Shown here: one piece after another, positions 14,824 through 22,305 of the stretch
Position numbering within the stretch: position 1 is the stretch's first letter
Layout: each line of letters starts with the position of its first letter
Source: Clostridia bacterium
GTDB taxonomy: Bacteria; Bacillota_A; Clostridia; Christensenellales; Aristaeellaceae
DNA length: 45,848 bases
NCBI GenBank assembly: GCA_017432405.1
Contig: JAFRJF010000276.1
Span: forward strand, 1-45,848
Direction of reading: 5' to 3'
Notes under the pieces: generated by a model
The model's database searches: none
The model's input: only the letters and a program-made list of their open reading frames with translations
Told to the model about the DNA's origin: nothing
Made by a program: the position numbers and the translations under genes

Positions 14824-17706
14824 ATGAGGATCGACTGGCTGAACCTGGGCGGCCGCGAGGCGGACTATCAGACGGTGCTGGACCGGCTGAACGGTTCGCC
14901 CTACGACGAGCTGGTGGAGATCGACCTGATCAACGACCGCTGCCGAAACCTCTGGCATGTGGAAAACAAGTACTATGTGCCCGTGCTGCACGGCAACTGG
15001 AGCGAGCTCTATCGCTATTGCGCCGATCATATGATCTATCCCCAGGACCGGGAGCGCTACTGCGGGTTGATGGACCCCGACACCGTGATTTTGCGCCTGG
15101 AGCGTTCGGAGGTTTCCGGGGTGCTCAGCGAGGAGCTGCGCTACCGGACGGTGGACGGCAAATGGCGGTGGGTGCGCCAGGTGCTGGTCTCGGGGGCCCA
15201 GAACGGCCTGCCCGAGGGCGTGATCTACAGCTACATGTACGATATCGACGTCCAGAAGCAGCGGGAGCTGGGCGGCACTGCCGCGTCCGGGCCCACCGTC
15301 CGCAGGGACGACCTGACCGGCCTGCTGCTGGACCGTGAATTCTATGCCCTTGCCCGGCAGAGGCTGCCCGCGCTGTCGGGCAAGTGGTGCGTGGTGGCGC
15401 TGGACATCGAGAACTTCAAATTGTTCTGCGACTGGCACGGCCAGCAGAGCGGCAATCTTCTGCTGGCGCAGATCGGCGAGATACTGGGGCGGCTGGAGCG
15501 GGAGACCGGCGGCCTGGCGGGCTATCGCGGCCAGGACGACTTCGAGCTGCTGATTCCCTACGATACCGCGCGCATCGGCCTGCTGTTTGACGAGCTGCAG
15601 CGGGTGATCGAAACCCAGGGCGATTCCGTGGGCTTTCTGCCGATGTTCGGCATCTGCTTGGTTGAAAGCCCCAAGGACGAGATCACGGAGCTGTACAACC
15701 ATGCCGCGCTGACCGCCGAGCAGATCAAGGGCGACTTCAAGAACCGCATACAGATCTATGACCCCGATGTGCACAAGCGCAACACCGAGGAATACCAGAT
15801 CCTCTCCGCGTTCCAGCGGGGCCTGGATAACCACGAGATCTTCTTCTGCCTGCAGCCCCAGTGCCGGGTCTCGACGGGCAGGATCGTGGGGGCGGAGTCG
15901 CTGGCCCGCTGGCGCACCGCCGAGGGCAGGATCATACCGCCCGCCCGCTTTGTGCCGATCCTTGAAAAGCACGGCATCGTCACCAACCTGGACAAGTACA
16001 TATGGGAGGGGGTCTGCGCATGGCTGCGCAGGTGGATCGACGCGGGCAACACCCCGGTGCCCATATCGGTGAACGTCTCCCAGATCGACATCTTCTCCAT
16101 CGACGTGCCCGAATTTTTCAACGGACTGCTGGAGAAATACCGGCTGCCCGCGCGGCTGATCAAGATCGAGATCACCGAATCCGCCTATGTCGAGGACACC
16201 GCCGCCGTCAGGGAGACGGTGCGTCGCCTGCGCAGCCTGGGCTTCCTGGTGCTGATGGACGACTTCGGCAGCGGCTATTCCTCGCTGAACATGCTCCGCA
16301 GCCTGAACGTGGACATCATCAAGCTGGACGCCCAGTTCCTGCACATCAGCCAGAACGAATCCCGTAAGGGCATCAGCATACTGGAATCCATCGTCAACAT
16401 GGCCAAGACCATGGCCATTCCCGTGATCGTCGAGGGCGTGGAGACCATCGAGCAGATCAACTTCCTGGCGGACCTGGGCTGCCGCTACATGCAGGGCTAT
16501 TACTTCTATCGGCCCATGCCGGTGGAGGAGTTTGAAAATCTGATCGCCGATCCCAGGAACGTGGACCTGAACGGCTTTGAGTTCAAGGCCAACGACCAGT
16601 TCCACACCCGGGAATTCCTGGATGAGAACCTGGTCAGCGACGTGATGCTGAACAACATCCTCGGCCCGGTGGCCATCTACCGCTGGAACGGCAACAGCGT
16701 GGACATCATACGCTACAACCAGCAGTTCTACCAGATGGTGGGCATCGAGATCAACCAACTGGAGGCCCGGCGCATGGCCATCGAGCAGTTCATGCACCCG
16801 GAAGACAGGGAAAAGTTCTTCCGGCTGCTGGAGCGGGCCGCGGCGGACCGGCTGAACGGCGCCCGGGCGGTGGTACGGGTGTACAAGCCCAACGGTGCGC
16901 TGTCGTGGATCTCGCTGCAGATGTACTTCATGGAGGAAAACGAGCAGGGCGTGCACTTCTACGGCGCCTCTGAAGATGTGACCGAGCTGCAATACATCAA
17001 CCAGGCCATTCCCGGCGGCTACCACCGCTGCGCGGTGGACGGGGGCTTTGAGTTCTATTTCATCAGCGAGGGCTTCCATGAGCTGGTGGGCTTCACCGCC
17101 GAGGAGATCAAGGAGAAGTTCGACAATCGCTTTATCAACATGGTCCACCGCGACGATGTGGACATACTGATGCAGCGCTCCGACGACATACTGCACGGCA
17201 GGGTGCCCTCGAACAAGCCCTACCGGATCAAGCGGAAGGACGGGGGCTATATCTCCGTGATGAACCAGAGCTGCGTGACCGAGCTGAACGGCCAGGTGTG
17301 CTTCCAGAGCGTGGCCATCGACGTGACCGAGGTGGTCAAGCTGCGCAACCAGATGCGGCTGATCAGCCAGTCGCTGACCAACGACGTGGTGTTCGTGCGC
17401 CACAAGGGCGAGGGCTGGAAGTATCGCGTGGTCGTGCACGGCCTCGAGAAGCGGATCGGCATGACTTCGAAGGCCTTTGAAAAGATACTGAACAGCGGAG
17501 AGCTGTTCAGGAGTCTGAGCGCGGACGAGGCGGCCCATTTGGAGGCGGTGACCGTCGCCGCGCTGAAGGAGATGAAGCCCGTGGAATATGACTTCACCCT
17601 TGCTACGCCCAACGGTCCCGTTCGACTGCACATGAAAAACGACTATGTCAAGGACAGGAACAGCAAGGTGGAATACATCTGCGTTTTCCGGGAGATAAGC
17701 GATTAA
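14824..17706 (+). CDS. Soluble PAS-GGDEF(degenerate)-EAL-PAS-PAS protein, probable c-di-GMP phosphodiesterase
   Basis: A 960-residue protein without membrane segments. Residues about 30-150 resemble a PAS_3 domain (EELRYRTVDGKWRWVRQVLV). A GGDEF domain follows from DDLTGLLLDREF; its active site is GQDDF (236-240) instead of GGDEF, so cyclase activity is unlikely. The EAL domain (about 340-590) has AESLARW, with E358 of the EAL motif kept although A is S, SVNVSQ, EITESAY, MDDFGSGYSS, KLDAQF, VEGVET and QGYYFYRPM; all metal and catalytic positions are present. PAS-like segments at about 610-730, 735-850 and 860-960 end the protein (YKPNGALSWISLQM, IKRKDGGYISVMNQ). It probably hydrolyses c-di-GMP in response to a cytosolic signal. 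GGAGGGTC precedes the ATG. The TAA is inside the repeat at 17704. Confidence 0.92.
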   Translation: MRIDWLNLGGREADYQTVLDRLNGSPYDELVEIDLINDRCRNLWHVENKYYVPVLHGNWSELYRYCADHMIYPQDRERYCGLMDPDTVILRLERSEVSGVLSEELRYRTVDGKWRWVRQVLVSGAQNGLPEGVIYSYMYDIDVQKQRELGGTAASGPTVRRDDLTGLLLDREFYALARQRLPALSGKWCVVALDIENFKLFCDWHGQQSGNLLLAQIGEILGRLERETGGLAGYRGQDDFELLIPYDTARIGLLFDELQRVIETQGDSVGFLPMFGICLVESPKDEITELYNHAALTAEQIKGDFKNRIQIYDPDVHKRNTEEYQILSAFQRGLDNHEIFFCLQPQCRVSTGRIVGAESLARWRTAEGRIIPPARFVPILEKHGIVTNLDKYIWEGVCAWLRRWIDAGNTPVPISVNVSQIDIFSIDVPEFFNGLLEKYRLPARLIKIEITESAYVEDTAAVRETVRRLRSLGFLVLMDDFGSGYSSLNMLRSLNVDIIKLDAQFLHISQNESRKGISILESIVNMAKTMAIPVIVEGVETIEQINFLADLGCRYMQGYYFYRPMPVEEFENLIADPRNVDLNGFEFKANDQFHTREFLDENLVSDVMLNNILGPVAIYRWNGNSVDIIRYNQQFYQMVGIEINQLEARRMAIEQFMHPEDREKFFRLLERAAADRLNGARAVVRVYKPNGALSWISLQMYFMEENEQGVHFYGASEDVTELQYINQAIPGGYHRCAVDGGFEFYFISEGFHELVGFTAEEIKEKFDNRFINMVHRDDVDILMQRSDDILHGRVPSNKPYRIKRKDGGYISVMNQSCVTELNGQVCFQSVAIDVTEVVKLRNQMRLISQSLTNDVVFVRHKGEGWKYRVVVHGLEKRIGMTSKAFEKILNSGELFRSLSADEAAHLEAVTVAALKEMKPVEYDFTLATPNGPVRLHMKNDYVKDRNSKVEYICVFREISD

Positions 17707-17889
17707 GGAAATACCGCACAATGCTCGCAGCCCATTAGCGGGTGAATTTCAGCCGCTTGCTGCCTGCAAAAATCTCGATTTGGCGGTAAATCGAGAAATC
17801 TGCAAGCGGCAGATGTCGCCCTAAAGGACTGGCTTCGCGTCGGAAAAGGCGCCGCCAGATGTGCCGCCGCATTGTGCGGCAGTTCCTTT
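17704..17889. repeat. MITE-like element with 21-bp terminal inverted repeats
   Basis: Left end TAAGGAAATACCGCACAATGC (17704-17724) and right end GCATTGTGCGGCAGTTCC plus TTT (17869-17889) are near-perfect inverted repeats. An inner stem pairs CCGCTTGC...CTCGATTT with AAATCGAG...GCAAGCGG. The element contains GCCCTAAAGGAC-N3-CTTCGCGTC (17818-17841). It carries no ORF of note, and it supplies the stop codon of the preceding gene. Confidence 0.85.
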
Positions 17890-17952
17890 TGCTTGGCTGT
17901 AAACAGAACAGGGACGATGGTGTCGCTCTGAAGGACGGAATGGAGTGGGCGC

Positions 17953-19080
17953 ATGGAGAGAAGCTGTCTGATCGAGGTATTCCAGTGGCTGCACCGGCAT
18001 CCGGAACTGGCCATGGAGGAACGGAAGACCACGGCGTTTATACGGAACATTCTGGCTGAAAACGGCGTTCGCCTTTTGGAAACAGGCCTTGAGACCGGGG
18101 TGATCGCCGCATTGGGGAAGGGAGAGGGCCCGACCGTCGCGCTGCGGGCGGACATCGACGGGCTGCCCGTCTGCGAGCAGACGGGGCTGGCCTACGCCTC
18201 CGGGCGTCCGGGTGTCATGCACGCCTGCGGTCACGACTTCCATGCGGCCTGTATGCTGGGTGCGGCGCTGCTGTTGAAGGCGCGGGAGGCGGAATTGCCC
18301 GGCACGGTGAAGGTGATCTTTCAGCCCGCCGAGGAGGTAAACCGAGGGGCGGCACTGATGGTGGCCACGGGGCTGCTGGACGACGTGCGGCTGTTTCTCG
18401 CCGGGCACACCTACCCCTGGTACGAGGCGGGCATCCTGGGCGTGCGGCCAGGACCGATGATGGCATCCGCCGACCGCTTTTCGGCGAAGCTTACCGGCAA
18501 GGGCTGTCATGCCGCCAATCCCGAACGGGGCATCGATCCGGTTCCCGCGCTGGCGGCCATCGTTACCGCGGCGCAGAGCATCGTCAGCCGACGGGTGAAT
18601 CCCTTCGATAGCGCCGTGGTGTCTGTCACCCGGGTGGCGGCGGGGAATACCTGGAATGTCACGCCGGAGACGGCGGAGCTGGAGGGCACTGTGCGCGCCA
18701 TGACCGAGGCGGTGCGGTGCGACATCCGGCGACGCCTGGAGGCGATGGTGACGGATACGGCCCGGGCCTATGGCTGTGAGGCGGCGTTTGAGTACGAGCG
18801 CGGCCCCTCCCCGGTGATCAACGACGAAGCGCTTTGCCGCCGTGCGGCTTCTCTGGCGCGGGCGCAGGGCCTCGAGGTCAGGGAGAATCCGCCCTCGATG
18901 ATCGCCGAGGATTTCAGCGAGTACCTGAAAATCGCCCCCGGCGCCATGTTCCGCGTGGGTACCGGAGGCGGCTATGACAACCACCATCCCCGCTTCACTG
19001 CCGATCCGGAGGCGCTCATGCCTGCGGCCGCCTTTTTCGCCGCGCTGGCGGAACGGGAGCTGCGGCAGCTGGCGGCGTAG
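17953..19080 (+). CDS. M20 family amidohydrolase (hippurate/N-acyl-amino-acid hydrolase type)
   Basis: A 375-residue cytosolic zinc-dependent amidohydrolase of the M20D group, which removes acyl groups from amino acids or related amides. Visible landmarks are the start LHRHPELAMEERKT, RADIDGLPVCEQTGL, the metal-binding HACGHDFHAACMLGAA (about 87-102), FQPAEEVNRGAALM with the catalytic Glu pair, a dimerisation insert with LTGKGCHAANPERGIDPV, and the C-terminal histidine in GYDNHHPRF. Length is normal for the family. GGAG lies seven bases before the ATG. It is a single-gene unit between a MITE-like repeat and a strong hairpin terminator. The substrate cannot be told from sequence. Confidence 0.93.
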   Translation: MERSCLIEVFQWLHRHPELAMEERKTTAFIRNILAENGVRLLETGLETGVIAALGKGEGPTVALRADIDGLPVCEQTGLAYASGRPGVMHACGHDFHAACMLGAALLLKAREAELPGTVKVIFQPAEEVNRGAALMVATGLLDDVRLFLAGHTYPWYEAGILGVRPGPMMASADRFSAKLTGKGCHAANPERGIDPVPALAAIVTAAQSIVSRRVNPFDSAVVSVTRVAAGNTWNVTPETAELEGTVRAMTEAVRCDIRRRLEAMVTDTARAYGCEAAFEYERGPSPVINDEALCRRAASLARAQGLEVRENPPSMIAEDFSEYLKIAPGAMFRVGTGGGYDNHHPRFTADPEALMPAAAFFAALAERELRQLAA

Positions 19081-19090
19081 TCCGGCGATA

Positions 19091-19137
19091 TCATAAGGGA
19101 CACCATGTCGGCGAAGCCGACATGGTGTCCCTTATGA
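19091..19137. terminator. Bidirectional hairpin between the M20 gene and the SH3 pair
   Basis: A 22-bp perfect stem (arm core AAGGGACACCATGTCGGC, loop gaa) ends 13 bp before the convergent SH3 gene stop. It is suited to stopping transcription from both sides, although it has no long T-run. Confidence 0.75.
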
Positions 19138-19149
19138 GTAGTGATCGCT

Positions 19150-19446
19150 TTAATACCTGACCTTCTTTGTGTACATGCTGGAAACCCAGGCGCTCCTGCC
19201 ATCCCAGCGGATCTTGTACCAGATCACGCCGCGCTCGTCGATGGAGGTTTCACCGAGGTACGCTGCGTCCTCGCCGCGGTGCAGCACGCCGATGGACTTG
19301 TAGTCCAGGCCGGGGCCGGTGCGGATGTGGCTCTTGCCGTCGTCGCCCTCGATGTAGCTGTGCTTGCCGCCGGTGACGGATTCAAGCTCCGCGTCGGACA
19401 GCGCGACGATTTTCTCATTCAGCTCGTTCGTATTCTCATTCGTCAT
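19150..19446 (-). CDS. Double-glycine leader peptide fused to an SH3 domain (second of pair)
   Basis: A 98-residue protein in two parts. Residues 1-27 look like a bacteriocin-type leader: a polar Asn/Glu-rich start, then LSDAELESVTGG, which fits the L-S-x-x-E-L-x-x-[IV]-x-G-G consensus cut by C39 peptidase-ABC transporters. Residues 28-98 resemble a bacterial SH3 domain: SHIRTGPGLDYKSIGVL (the N-V-R-x-G-P-like strand) and VIWYKIRWDGRSAWVSSMY (the W-Y-K-V...G-W-V-S motif). No Sec signal or membrane segment is present. AAGGAGG precedes the ATG. It is 70 bp downstream of a paralogue on the same strand, so the two are probably co-transcribed. No export transporter is in the window. Function unknown; an exported wall- or peptide-binding protein is an inference. 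Confidence 0.85.
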   Translation of the reverse strand: MTNENTNELNEKIVALSDAELESVTGGKHSYIEGDDGKSHIRTGPGLDYKSIGVLHRGEDAAYLGETSIDERGVIWYKIRWDGRSAWVSSMYTKKVRY

Positions 19447-19516
19447 TGTAATGACCTCCTTCGGGGCGGCGTATTTGCCGCGGTTGTTTTTTTGCTTTTA
19501 GTGGATTGATCCCAAA

Positions 19517-19807
19517 TCAGCCGATGATCTTGGTGTAGCGGGAGGATACCCAGCCGTTGTGGCCGTGGAAGCTGACCTTGTACCACACCACGTCGCGGTC
19601 GTCCCAGCGCTTTTCCTCGAGGTAGGGCGCGGAATCGCCCTGGTACAGCACGCCGAACTCGGCTGCCTCCTTGTCGGGATGCTTGCGCACGTAGGTGTCG
19701 CCGCTGACGGCCTTGACGCGCCTGCCGCTGCCGCTCTTGCCGCCGTTGACCGCTTCAAGCTCCTCGGTGTTCAGCTCGTTGACATTCTTGATCTCGTTGT
19801 TATTCAT
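19517..19807 (-). CDS. Double-glycine leader peptide fused to an SH3 domain (first of pair)
   Basis: A 96-residue paralogue of the next gene. Its leader, MNNNEIKNVNELNTEELEAV followed by NGG (residues 1-23), again has the double-glycine pattern E-L-x-x-V-x-G-G. The cargo begins KSGSGRRVKAV and continues as an SH3-type domain (DTYVRKHPDKEAAEFGVLY, then VVWYKVSFHGHNGWVSSRY). The two mature parts are 73 and 71 residues and share the W-Y-K...G/A-W-V-S-S-x-Y-T-K ending, but differ in charge and surface. AGGAGGTAACGAAA in front of the ATG is a very strong ribosome site. A promoter-like -10 with upstream direct repeats lies 86 bp before the start. Function unknown; it is not a classical bacteriocin, since the cargo is a folded domain. 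Confidence 0.85.
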   Translation of the reverse strand: MNNNEIKNVNELNTEELEAVNGGKSGSGRRVKAVSGDTYVRKHPDKEAAEFGVLYQGDSAPYLEEKRWDDRDVVWYKVSFHGHNGWVSSRYTKIIG

Positions 19808-19892
19808 TTTCGTTACCTCCTGTCATTCAGTGGTCGTTGCTGTATATGATTGACATTTTCGTCGTCGCTGTTGTTTCCCTGTTGACGTGGCC

Positions 19893-19926
19893 ATTGTAGC
19901 ACGGCCTCCGTCACACAACCGTCACA
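19893..19926 (-). promoter_or_regulatory. Promoter of the SH3 pair with 11-bp-spaced direct repeats
   Basis: The minus strand has TACAAT (19898-19893) and no recognisable -35. In the -35 region TGTGACGG occurs twice (19926-19919 and 19915-19908), 11 bp apart. Direct repeats at one helical turn over the -35 are typical of OmpR/PhoB-type response-regulator activation; the regulator itself is not in the window. Confidence 0.65.
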
Positions 19927-19933
19927 GCGCCGA

Positions 19934-20035
19934 CTATGGCCGATGGATCCTGCTGATGAAGCGGTCGATCCGCCCCATGAGCCAATAGCCGCCGACGGCG
20001 GGGAGGGGGACCAAGAGGAATATCAGTGCGTTCAT
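19934..20035 (-). CDS. Small membrane peptide, 33 residues
   Basis: The ORF MNALIFLLVPLPAVGGYWLM plus 13 residues ending RIDRFISRIHRP is one hydrophobic segment (about residues 3-20) followed by a basic amphipathic tail. AGGAG lies nine bases before the ATG, which supports translation. The stop codon is eight bases before the direct repeats of the SH3 promoter, on the same strand. The family is not recognised with certainty; similar short peptides of the form membrane segment plus GxLDRFI are familiar from Clostridia genomes, without a known role. It might be part of the SH3 locus or an independent gene. Confidence 0.55.
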   Translation of the reverse strand: MNALIFLLVPLPAVGGYWLMGRIDRFISRIHRP

Positions 20036-20250
20036 GGGTGTGTTCTCCTGTATCGTTTTCCAGTCGTTTGGACGGATGACGGACGGGAACGGTTCCTGGG
20101 CGGATGAAATGTTCATAATGATGCCGGATTTTTGACATCTGTGTCGTTTCACCGAATGGTATACTGGTAAACGGCTAGCGATTTTACAATTCGAGGCGAA
20201 CAACTGGCACAGGAAGATATAAAGGAATATATATGAGGAGGTTTAAAAGC

Positions 20251-20628
20251 ATGAATACCATCATCAACACCGAAAAGGCCCCCGCTGCGGTGGGCCCCTA
20301 CGTCCAGGCCATCCGCGCGGGCAATGCGCTGTATTCCTCCGGCCAGCTGGGCCTGATTCCCGGTACCGGGGCGCTGCCGGAGGGCGTCGAGGCCCAGACC
20401 CGGCAATCCCTGGCCAACATCCAGGCCATACTGGACGAGGCCGGCTTCGCCAAATCCGACGTCGTCAAGACCACCGTGTTCATCAGGGACATGAACGACT
20501 TCGCCGCCGTCAACGCCGTCTATGCCGACTTCTTTGGCGAGGCCCGGCCCGCCCGCTCCTGCGTCGAGGTGGCCCGCCTGCCCAAGGACGGGTTGGTGGA
20601 GATCGAATTCGTGGCGGTGAAGGGGTAA
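20251..20628 (+). CDS. ridA: RidA family reactive-intermediate deaminase
   Basis: This enzyme hydrolyses enamine/imine intermediates released by PLP enzymes and so protects amino-acid metabolism; it acts in the cytosol as a trimer. The 125-residue product starts MNTIINTEKAPAAVGPYVQA and has YSSGQLGLIPGTG, the segment QTRQSLANIQAILDEAG, and the C-terminal signature ARSCVEVARLPKDGLVEIE with the active-site Arg and Glu. Six codons upstream are in frame, but GAGGAGG sits directly before ATG 20251, which fits the family start. A 21-bp hairpin follows, shared with convergent galE. A TATACT -10 with an extended TG lies at 20160-20165, without a well-placed -35. Confidence 0.95.
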   Translation: MNTIINTEKAPAAVGPYVQAIRAGNALYSSGQLGLIPGTGALPEGVEAQTRQSLANIQAILDEAGFAKSDVVKTTVFIRDMNDFAAVNAVYADFFGEARPARSCVEVARLPKDGLVEIEFVAVKG

Positions 20629-20631
20629 ACG

Positions 20632-20677
20632 ATGCATAATAATGCGGCAGCCCAAAGGCTGCTGCATTATTATGCAT
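20632..20677. terminator. Bidirectional hairpin between ridA and galE
   Basis: ATGCATAATAATGCGGCAGCC and its near-exact complement form a 21-bp stem (one G-U pair) around a four-base loop, between the two convergent genes. Confidence 0.85.
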
Positions 20678-20684
20678 GTGACGC

Positions 20685-21692
20685 TTATTCCCCCAAATAC
20701 CGCTTTTCCGCGAACCGCCAGCCGTCGCGGCACATGTCCTCGATGTTGCGGGTGGCGTGCCAGCCGAGCAGCTCGGCGGCCTTTTTGGTCTCGGCATAGC
20801 ACTCGGCAATGTCGCCGGGGCGGCGGGCGGCGATGCGGTAGGGGATCGGGTGACCGCAGGCCTTTTCAAAGGCGTGCACGATCTCCAGCACGCTGGTGCC
20901 CTTGCCGGTGCCCAGGTTCACGGCCTCGGCCCCCGGGTGGTCCTTCACGTACTCCAGCGCGGCCAGGTGGCCCAGGGCCAGGTCCACCACGTGGATGTAG
21001 TCCCGCACGCCGGTGCCGTCGGGGGTGTTGTAGTCGTCGCCGAACACTGTCAGCTGCTTGAGCTTCCCTGCGGCCACCTGGGCCACGTAGGGCAGCAGGT
21101 TGTTGGGGATGCCGTTGGGGTCCTCGCCGATCAGGCCGCTCTCATGGGCGCCGATTGGGTTGAAGTAGCGCAGCAGGCAGATGCTCCACTGGGGGTCGGC
21201 CACGGCGATGTCCCTGAGCATCTGTTCGATCATCACCTTGGTGTAGCCGTAGGGGTTGGTGGCCGCGGTGGGCATGGTCTCGTTGAAGGGCACGGGGTTG
21301 TTCATGCCGTATACCGTGGCGGAGGAGGAGAACACGAACTTCTTCACGCCGTGGGCGCGCATCACCTCGGCCAGCACGATGAAGCCGTAGAGGTTGTTGT
21401 CGTAATACTCAAGGGGCTTTTCCACCGATTCGCCCACCGCCTTCAGGCCGGCAAAGTGGATTACTGCGTCCACCGCGTGGGCGGCAAACACCGCGTCCAG
21501 GGCCGCGCGGTCGCGGATGTCCACCTCATGGAAGGCGAAGTCCTTGCCGGTGATGGCGCGGATGGCGTCCAGCGCCTCGGGCTTGGAATTGACAAAGTTG
21601 TCCACGATCACGATCTCATGGCCTGCGTTCAGCAGCTCCACGCAGGTGTGGCTGCCGATGTACCCGGCCCCGCCGGTGACAAGAACCTTCAT
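20685..21692 (-). CDS. galE: UDP-glucose 4-epimerase
   Basis: An NAD-dependent short-chain dehydrogenase/epimerase that interconverts UDP-glucose and UDP-galactose for galactose use and glycan synthesis. The 335-residue protein has VTGGAGYIGSHTCVELL at the N-terminus, IHFAGLKAVGESVEKPLEYY, FSSSATVYG with the catalytic serine/threonine, and YGYTKVMIEQ with the Tyr-x3-Lys pair. LLRYFNPIGAH and RDYIHVVDLA are also typical. Length is as expected. Thirteen bases after recR... on the minus strand it follows recR closely (15 bp), so ybaB, recR and galE may form one transcript. The hairpin at 20632 ends the unit. Confidence 0.97.
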   Translation of the reverse strand: MKVLVTGGAGYIGSHTCVELLNAGHEIVIVDNFVNSKPEALDAIRAITGKDFAFHEVDIRDRAALDAVFAAHAVDAVIHFAGLKAVGESVEKPLEYYDNNLYGFIVLAEVMRAHGVKKFVFSSSATVYGMNNPVPFNETMPTAATNPYGYTKVMIEQMLRDIAVADPQWSICLLRYFNPIGAHESGLIGEDPNGIPNNLLPYVAQVAAGKLKQLTVFGDDYNTPDGTGVRDYIHVVDLALGHLAALEYVKDHPGAEAVNLGTGKGTSVLEIVHAFEKACGHPIPYRIAARRPGDIAECYAETKKAAELLGWHATRNIEDMCRDGWRFAEKRYLGE

Positions 21693-21707
21693 GGTGGTAT
21701 TCCTCCT

Positions 21708-22304
21708 TTATATCTCCGTCCTCCCCTGGAACGCCCTCAGCAGCGTGACCTCGTCGGTGTATTCCAGCTCGCCGCCGATGGGCACGCCGTGGGCGATGCG
21801 GGTGACCTTCACGCCCATGGGCTTGATCAGCCGGGAGATGTAGGCCGCCGTGGCCTCGCCCTCCACGTCGGGGTTGGTGGCCAGCACGACCTCCTTGATC
21901 TCGCCGGAGGCCAGGCGGGTCATCAGCTCGCGGATGCGAATGTCGTCCGGCCCCACGCCGTCCATCGGGGAAATGACCCCGTGCAGCACGTGGTACATGC
22001 CGTCGTATTCCCGCATGCGCTCCAGGGCGTTGACGTCCCTGGGGTCGCGCACCACGCAGACGATGTCCTTGCGCCGGCTGCTGTCGGCGCAGATGGAGCA
22101 GGGGTCGGTGTCGGTGTAGTTGCCGCAGATCGGGCAGAAGTGAATCTGCTTCTTGCCGTTGAATATGGCCACGGCCAGCTCGCGCACCTGGTCCTCGGGC
22201 AGCGCGATGATGTGGTAGGCCAGGCGCTGGGCCGTCTTGCGGCCCACGCCCGGCAGCTTTGAAAGCTGGTTGACCAGCTTGGCGATGGCCTCGATCTCCG
22301 CCAT
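21708..22304 (-). CDS. recR: Recombination protein RecR
   Basis: RecR acts with RecO/RecF to load RecA at single-strand gaps. The 198-residue product has the N-terminal helix-hairpin-helix LSKLPGVGRKTAQRLAYHI, a four-cysteine zinc finger (CPICGNYTDTDPCSIC, about 57-72), the Toprim segment IVCVVRDPRDVNALER, and the C-terminal EATAAYISRL/VTRIAHGVPIGGELEY. Length is typical. It starts one base after the ybaB stop, the classic ybaB-recR coupling. The dnaX gene usually found upstream is absent here; an unrelated leucine-rich-repeat gene precedes ybaB instead. Confidence 0.97.
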   Translation of the reverse strand: MAEIEAIAKLVNQLSKLPGVGRKTAQRLAYHIIALPEDQVRELAVAIFNGKKQIHFCPICGNYTDTDPCSICADSSRRKDIVCVVRDPRDVNALERMREYDGMYHVLHGVISPMDGVGPDDIRIRELMTRLASGEIKEVVLATNPDVEGEATAAYISRLIKPMGVKVTRIAHGVPIGGELEYTDEVTLLRAFQGRTEI

Positions 22305-22305
22305 G

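Noticed and set aside
14794..17721. A 975-codon open frame on the minus strand opposite the EAL gene, and similar long antisense frames opposite cbiP, oppC, oppA and galE
   Set aside because: In GC-rich coding DNA the opposite strand often stays open. The products are His/Val/Gln/Ala-rich with no recognisable motif, while the plus-strand proteins have clear family motifs.
19455..19495. A terminator-like hairpin (GCGGC...GCCGC followed by TTTTTTT) between the two SH3 genes
   Set aside because: The T-run follows the stem only on the plus strand, which is not the transcribed strand here. On the minus strand it would not terminate.
20132..20165. TTGACA and TATACT as a ridA promoter pair
   Set aside because: The spacer is 22 bp, too long for a standard SigA promoter. 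Only the extended -10 is plausible.
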